Source: Mesorhabditis belari
Taxonomy: Eukaryota > Nematoda > Chromadorea > Rhabditida > Rhabditidae
Assembly (NCBI GenBank): GCA_958450365.1
Contig: CAUEEP010000331.1
Location: forward strand, 1-64,000
Length of the DNA stretch: 64,000 bases
Direction: 5' to 3'
Shown: positions 59,719-64,000 of the stretch, piece after piece
Layout of the letters: each line of letters opens with the position of its first letter
How positions within the stretch are numbered: the stretch's first letter is position 1
Position numbers and translations under genes: made by a program
Notes under the pieces: generated by a model
Database searches by the model: none
Told to the model about the DNA's origin: nothing
Seen by the model: only the letters and a program-made list of their open reading frames with translations

Positions 59719-62700
59719 CTCAACAAGCTCAAATGTTGCCCCCACCACGTCCACGAATCAATCAAGTAAGTCTTTTTGATTAGATTTTGTCATAAATCGA
59801 GTATCTCATTCGAGGTATTCACGAAAACCAATCATTCGGCACCTCGGAATTCCATTTGCATAATTAAACCATCCCTGGTTGTTTGGGGCTTTGAATGAAC
59901 GGGGAAATTGGGTGGACGAGAGGCTTCCACTAGGTTCATCCCCTCTCTTTTTCCTCTCTCCCCTCTCGTCCTCAGTGAACAATAAGCGTAGAATGTAAAA
60001 ATGTGTCTAAAAAGTGTGTCCACATCATAAAGTCTACACGGGAAACGGTGAGAATAGGTTTTTGACCCTTGATGAAAATGGATTCAATGAGGCATAAATA
60101 CGGAAAATATGTATTGATTTCAGGGCTCAAGCTTCACGAATGGTGTAAATCGAGTCACCGACGAGTACCGATTCTCTCGTGTCGTCCCAAAACTCTCGAA
60201 TCTAAACTTTGCTTTGACTCTTCCACATCGTACTATTTTTCACGAGGTGAGTTCATTCTTTAATTAGAGTCATTACAGCTCTTTAATTGCAGTTTTGATT
60301 ACAGCTTTTAAATACATATTTTCATTTCCTAAATACTTAGCTCTTAAAATTAGGTAATCCCACCGTTTCCTGGAAGCGATTCAATGTCGACACTTGGAAT
60401 GAGAGGTTCGCTTTTCTTTGATTCTTTACTCGACACTATTCGGATTAGTCTTATCTTCAGAAATTCTTCAGAAAAAACTTTTTACTGTTTTTTGCCTGCT
60501 CTAACTGCTAAATCTTCAAAGAGAACGCGGTGATTTAAAAAGGGCAATAATTTTTGAAAGCTTGAAAAAAGATCAGAGTAGAAGAGTCCTCACAAACAGC
60601 CCAAATTGTGTTTTCTGATAAGCTGGCGCCGACCATAAGTCAGCTATTCGTTTAGAAAAAAGTGAATGTTTTTGGAGTGGAGTTACCAAAAGGAAGGGAT
60701 TTGCATTTAAAATAAAGTAAAATATGTGAATAATTTGTTTTACTGTAAACCTGGGTAGGTAAGAAAATACTGTTAGTAAGAAAATAAGATTTTGTGGAAG
60801 GAAAACAAAACTGCAATTTGTCGAGAGCAAATATTATTGTTTTCTTCTCACATCGCCTTGACCCCTTTTGTGATCGATTTCATCGTTGTGCTTTGGCGTT
60901 CTGTTTTTTGGAGTTTTCACCCTAGCATGATTCGCAACTTCTCTCTTTTTTGGAGATGCCGATCTCTGCGAGCAGTTTGCCAAGATGTGAAAGAGGAACT
61001 TTCCACTTTTCCCCTTCTTCTCTTTCCCCTTGGCTGGTGAATCCCTGTAAACTTTATTATTTTTTGCTCTCTTTTCAACTAGAACTGTCTAGAGATTGAG
61101 GGTTTCGATGCGATGGTTGAATTCCCCTCATCGAGATCGAGAGAAGGGTCGAAGAAGAAAAGAAGTGAATAGGTGCAGTCTGGTCGACTCGTTTTTCCCA
61201 GACACAGCTCAGACTAGACATGGGCCGATCGAAGGAAAAGAAAAGACTGAAAGACAAGGATTGCATCACATGGATTGAAAAAGAAAAATGAAACGAGGGA
61301 AAAGAAAGCGATAAGTGACCGATTAGGAGCGGAAAAGAAAACGGTTTGGAGAGATGCATTTCCTCTTTCACCGATCAAGTAGGATCGGCTGGAGTTAATT
61401 TTAGAAGAGTGCACTGTGATCAAGAAGGTTCTGAACTTAGTTCAACATACATAAGGTTAGGCGGACTCAATCATTCTAAACTGGCATGGGAATTGACCCA
61501 CCGGATTATACCCAAAAAATTACTTATTTTTAACAATAACGTTTTGCCATGTATCTTCAGTATGCTAATCACTTTCCGCCGCGTTTTTTGCCTTAAATTT
61601 TTTGTCGTCATTTTTTGGATGGAGCCGTCTCGCTGCGTTCGGCCGTCTTGCAACATTTCTACGCTGCCGAAGAATAAGGCGGAAATCATTGCGAGTCGCT
61701 CTCTTTCTCCTTTTTTCTTTTATATTACAGCTTCAAATAGGCGACAAGTCCAAGCCGAGATCAGAGAATAGGAAATGTTACCTTCTTGGCGTCTCTTTGT
61801 GCCACCCATCATTTCGAGGTCCCTCAGAAAATTGAAATTTTTGGAAAAAATATGTTTACAAGGAATTTGAGCTGAAGCAAACATTTGCATTAGTCTTCAT
61901 CGAAATAAATATTTACAATAAATCGTAACATGAACCTCGAAGATCATCCATTTTTTCATTTTTCCGCCGAGTGGTCTTGTCTGCCATTTCTAAGATTTTA
62001 AGATATTCAGGCAAAAAGGGCAAAAGAAAACATTATTGTCTGGAAGAAATCTTTTAGGTAAAAGAAAGGGGAAAAGGGGGACAAAATGATGATTGGATGA
62101 TTGGACCAGTCTCTATCCGACTCTCGATCAAAAAGATCACCATTAGCTGGGAATGCGAATCTTTTAGTACATTATAGAATCTTTTTAAGAAGCTTTAAGA
62201 AGTGAAGTTTTGCTTTCTATCTAGCATCAACCATGAAGATCAGTTGATTGTTCGTAGTACTAAAAGCAATACTAGCAGCTCTTTTTGATCAACAATCTGT
62301 TTTAGTCAACCTATTATTTTTTCCATTTCTCAACTTCTCCTTTTTGATCAGATCTCTTGAACGGATTTGCAATCTCCGATTTGATCTCTGTCAACTCACA
62401 CTTGCACCCAGCCAAAACGAAACGATGTCTAGGTGTCTGTCTAGAAGATATTCAATGGAAGATTTCGACACTTCATATTGATTGAGTTATGTTTTTTGGA
62501 TGTTCACGTTCTTGGTTCACTACCTCTCAAACTCATTTTTAAGTTGTTAGCTTGACTCATTGTCAAAGCAACTGGTTTACTCGAGTTAATCCGATAGGGG
62601 ACTTTTATAGAAAAGTGAAATGATGTGATTGCAGAAAAAAGCTCAATGGAAAAACGGGAAGAAAGTCTAGAAGAAATAGAAAATAGGAATAGAAAATAGA

Positions 62701-62835
62701 AATGGAAAAACTGGCAAAACACAGCTAAAATTATAGCCTTAACTTTAGATGTGGAACCTTGGTTAAAATCTCTTCGCCTTCACAAATACACGGCTCTTTT
62801 CCAAGAAATGACATACGATCAAATGATGAGTCTCG
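59719..62835 (+). pseudogene. Smaug/SAMD4-like gene, copy 3: 5'-truncated, continues off the window
   Basis: Exons on the plus strand: 59719-59765 (partial, after the deletion joint), 60124-60246 (NGVNRVTDEYRFSRVVPKL...), 60354-60405 (VIPPFPGSDSMSTLGMR) and SAM part 1 62749-62835 ([14 protein letters not shown]...). Phases agree from the partial exon to the SAM exon. No frameshift is seen in the visible part. SAM part 2 would begin just past 64,000. The exons before the deletion (present only in copy 2) are missing, so a start codon must come from elsewhere if it is expressed. Confidence 0.7.
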
Positions 62836-64000
62836 GTTTGTTTTGCTTAAATTTTATAAAAATCCTTTTCATCTCCTTAAAATCACTTAGTTTTTTCCCA
62901 ATCTTACTGTAGCTCAATTTGCTTTTTCAATGGTATCAGCCTAGAATTTCTCCAAGGTTTTAGAGAAATTAGGAGAAAAGGTGGTGATTTTCTTTATTTT
63001 ATTTCTCTAACTATGTGTGCATTTGGGGATGCCAATGAAAAAGTCATAAAATTTGTGCCAAAAGGGGAAATTGAGAGAATCTTTTAAATGAGAGAGGAAA
63101 TAAGTTATTCAATTCAGACATAAATATAGGTAGAAAATTGTGATACCAAAGTTCTAAAGAATTTGGGAAGGTCTTCGGGGTTCTTTGGTTCAACACAACA
63201 CGCACGACTGGGAGACGGAGATCTTCTGGATATCTTTGAGCTTGAATTATGCAGCAATTTGATTTAAGTGATGTAATCCTGAAAAGTTCTAAAATTTGCT
63301 TGTGCCATTCAAATTCCCTTTTTCCTTTTTTGGCAATGATGCAATGTGCACTTGACGAAAACGAAAACGAAAAGCTTGAAGTACTCGGCTAATCGATTTT
63401 CTTTTTCTACCGTAATCTTAATCTTGTCTCCATTTTGTCGTAATTTCTACGGTAATCTTGTATATTTTTATCCAATCCATCTACTTTCGTCTGATTCTAT
63501 GAGTGTTCAAAAAGGTAGGCTGCTTTGCGCCAAACTTTTTGCCCAACAGGATCTTTTGTAAGCTTGCCATAACTTTCTTCTAAGTGGATCAATCTTTATG
63601 CTTTTGGTGTCCTTTTGTTGCACTTATTGAGATCTACAAATGAAACCAAAGTCATAAAGATTGGTCGACTTAGAAAAAAAGTTATGGTGAGTTGCGTAAA
63701 AAAACGGCAGAAACTAGCCTACCCCAAAAAAGGATATCGAAAGCTATAAAAAGTGGATTGATTGGATAAAAATAGAGAAAGGTAGAAAATAGAAAGAGGT
63801 AGAAGAGGTAGAAAGAGAAAGTAACCCTTTCATCTAAAAACAAAACAGATTAAAAGACAGACAAGATTACGGTAGAAAGAGAAAGTAGTTTTGTTTGTCT
63901 AAAAATAAAGACAGATAAGATTACGGTAGAAAGGAAAAGGGGGATACGTTTTAAAAATGAATTAGAAAGGGAAGAGCAGGTAGAAGATTGTGATAGTTTA

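Larger units (their letters stand above)
56642..64000. repeat. Triplicated segment, copy 3 (inverted); right arm of palindrome
   Basis: Reverse complement of copy 2 starting at 54,688 and going left. The arm from 56,642 to about 59,704 mirrors 51,618-54,688 almost base for base. It then shares with copy 1 the 4.46-kb deletion and the same CACA (here TGTG) filler, and like copy 1 retains the 755 bases that copy 2 lost. It continues past the window end. Confidence 0.95.

Noticed and set aside
27962..64000. CRISPR array or bacterial origin as explanation of the repeats
   Set aside because: Repeats are kilobase segments, simple tandem arrays or hairpins, without regular spacers, and the surrounding genes are animal.

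Overview
This is eukaryotic genomic DNA, almost certainly from a nematode. The evidence is AT-rich sequence, many short introns (about 40-60 bases) ending in TTTTAG or TTTCAG, splice-acceptor-like sites directly in front of start codons (as expected for spliced leaders), and recognisable animal proteins. I see no bacterial operons, no CRISPR array and no complete rRNA. I name no species. All exon models were read by eye and checked for splice sites and reading phase; no transcript or database search was available.

The left third (1-20.5 kb) holds ordinary nuclear genes. SMC5 lies on the minus strand in two collinear pieces: an N-terminal half with Walker A, first coil and hinge (7.7-11.0 kb), and a C-terminal ATPase half with the signature motif and Walker B (3.9-4.6 kb). 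Two small secreted-protein genes sit between them, convergent to each other, and I cannot find the second SMC5 coil. Head-to-head with SMC5 is a 24-exon TOPORS-like RING ubiquitin/SUMO ligase gene (11.8-17.2 kb, 852 codons, every exon junction in phase). A small LURAP1/FAM89-like coiled-coil gene follows at 19.4-20.5 kb. Several foldback elements and perfect palindromes lie in introns and gaps.

The middle (20.5-28 kb) is AT-rich and gene-poor, with local duplications, hairpin elements and a few orphan exons.

The right half (28-64 kb) is dominated by one segment present three times: copy 1 (27,962-36,840), copy 2 (40,631-54,688, same orientation) and copy 3 (56,642-64,000, inverted, running off the window). 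Copies 2 and 3 form a large palindrome around a centre of about 2 kb. The segment carries a Smaug/SAMD4-type SAM-domain RNA-binding protein gene. No copy visible here is complete. Copies 1 and 3 share a 4.46-kb deletion, with the same 4-base filler, that removes 5' exons. Copy 2 keeps those exons but lacks the two exons before the SAM domain. Copy 1 also has five out-of-frame indels in its 3' exons. A transposon relic encoding only a CENP-B/Tc5-type DNA-binding region lies at the palindrome junction, and the centre holds a broken methylmalonyl-CoA epimerase gene cut off where the arm begins. Between copies 1 and 2 is a decayed ATG8/GABARAP (LGG-1-like) pseudogene.

The main open question is whether the triplicated region is real chromosome structure or a mixture of haplotypes and long-read errors in the assembly. 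The shared and private deletions argue for real, stepwise rearrangement, but reads are needed to decide.
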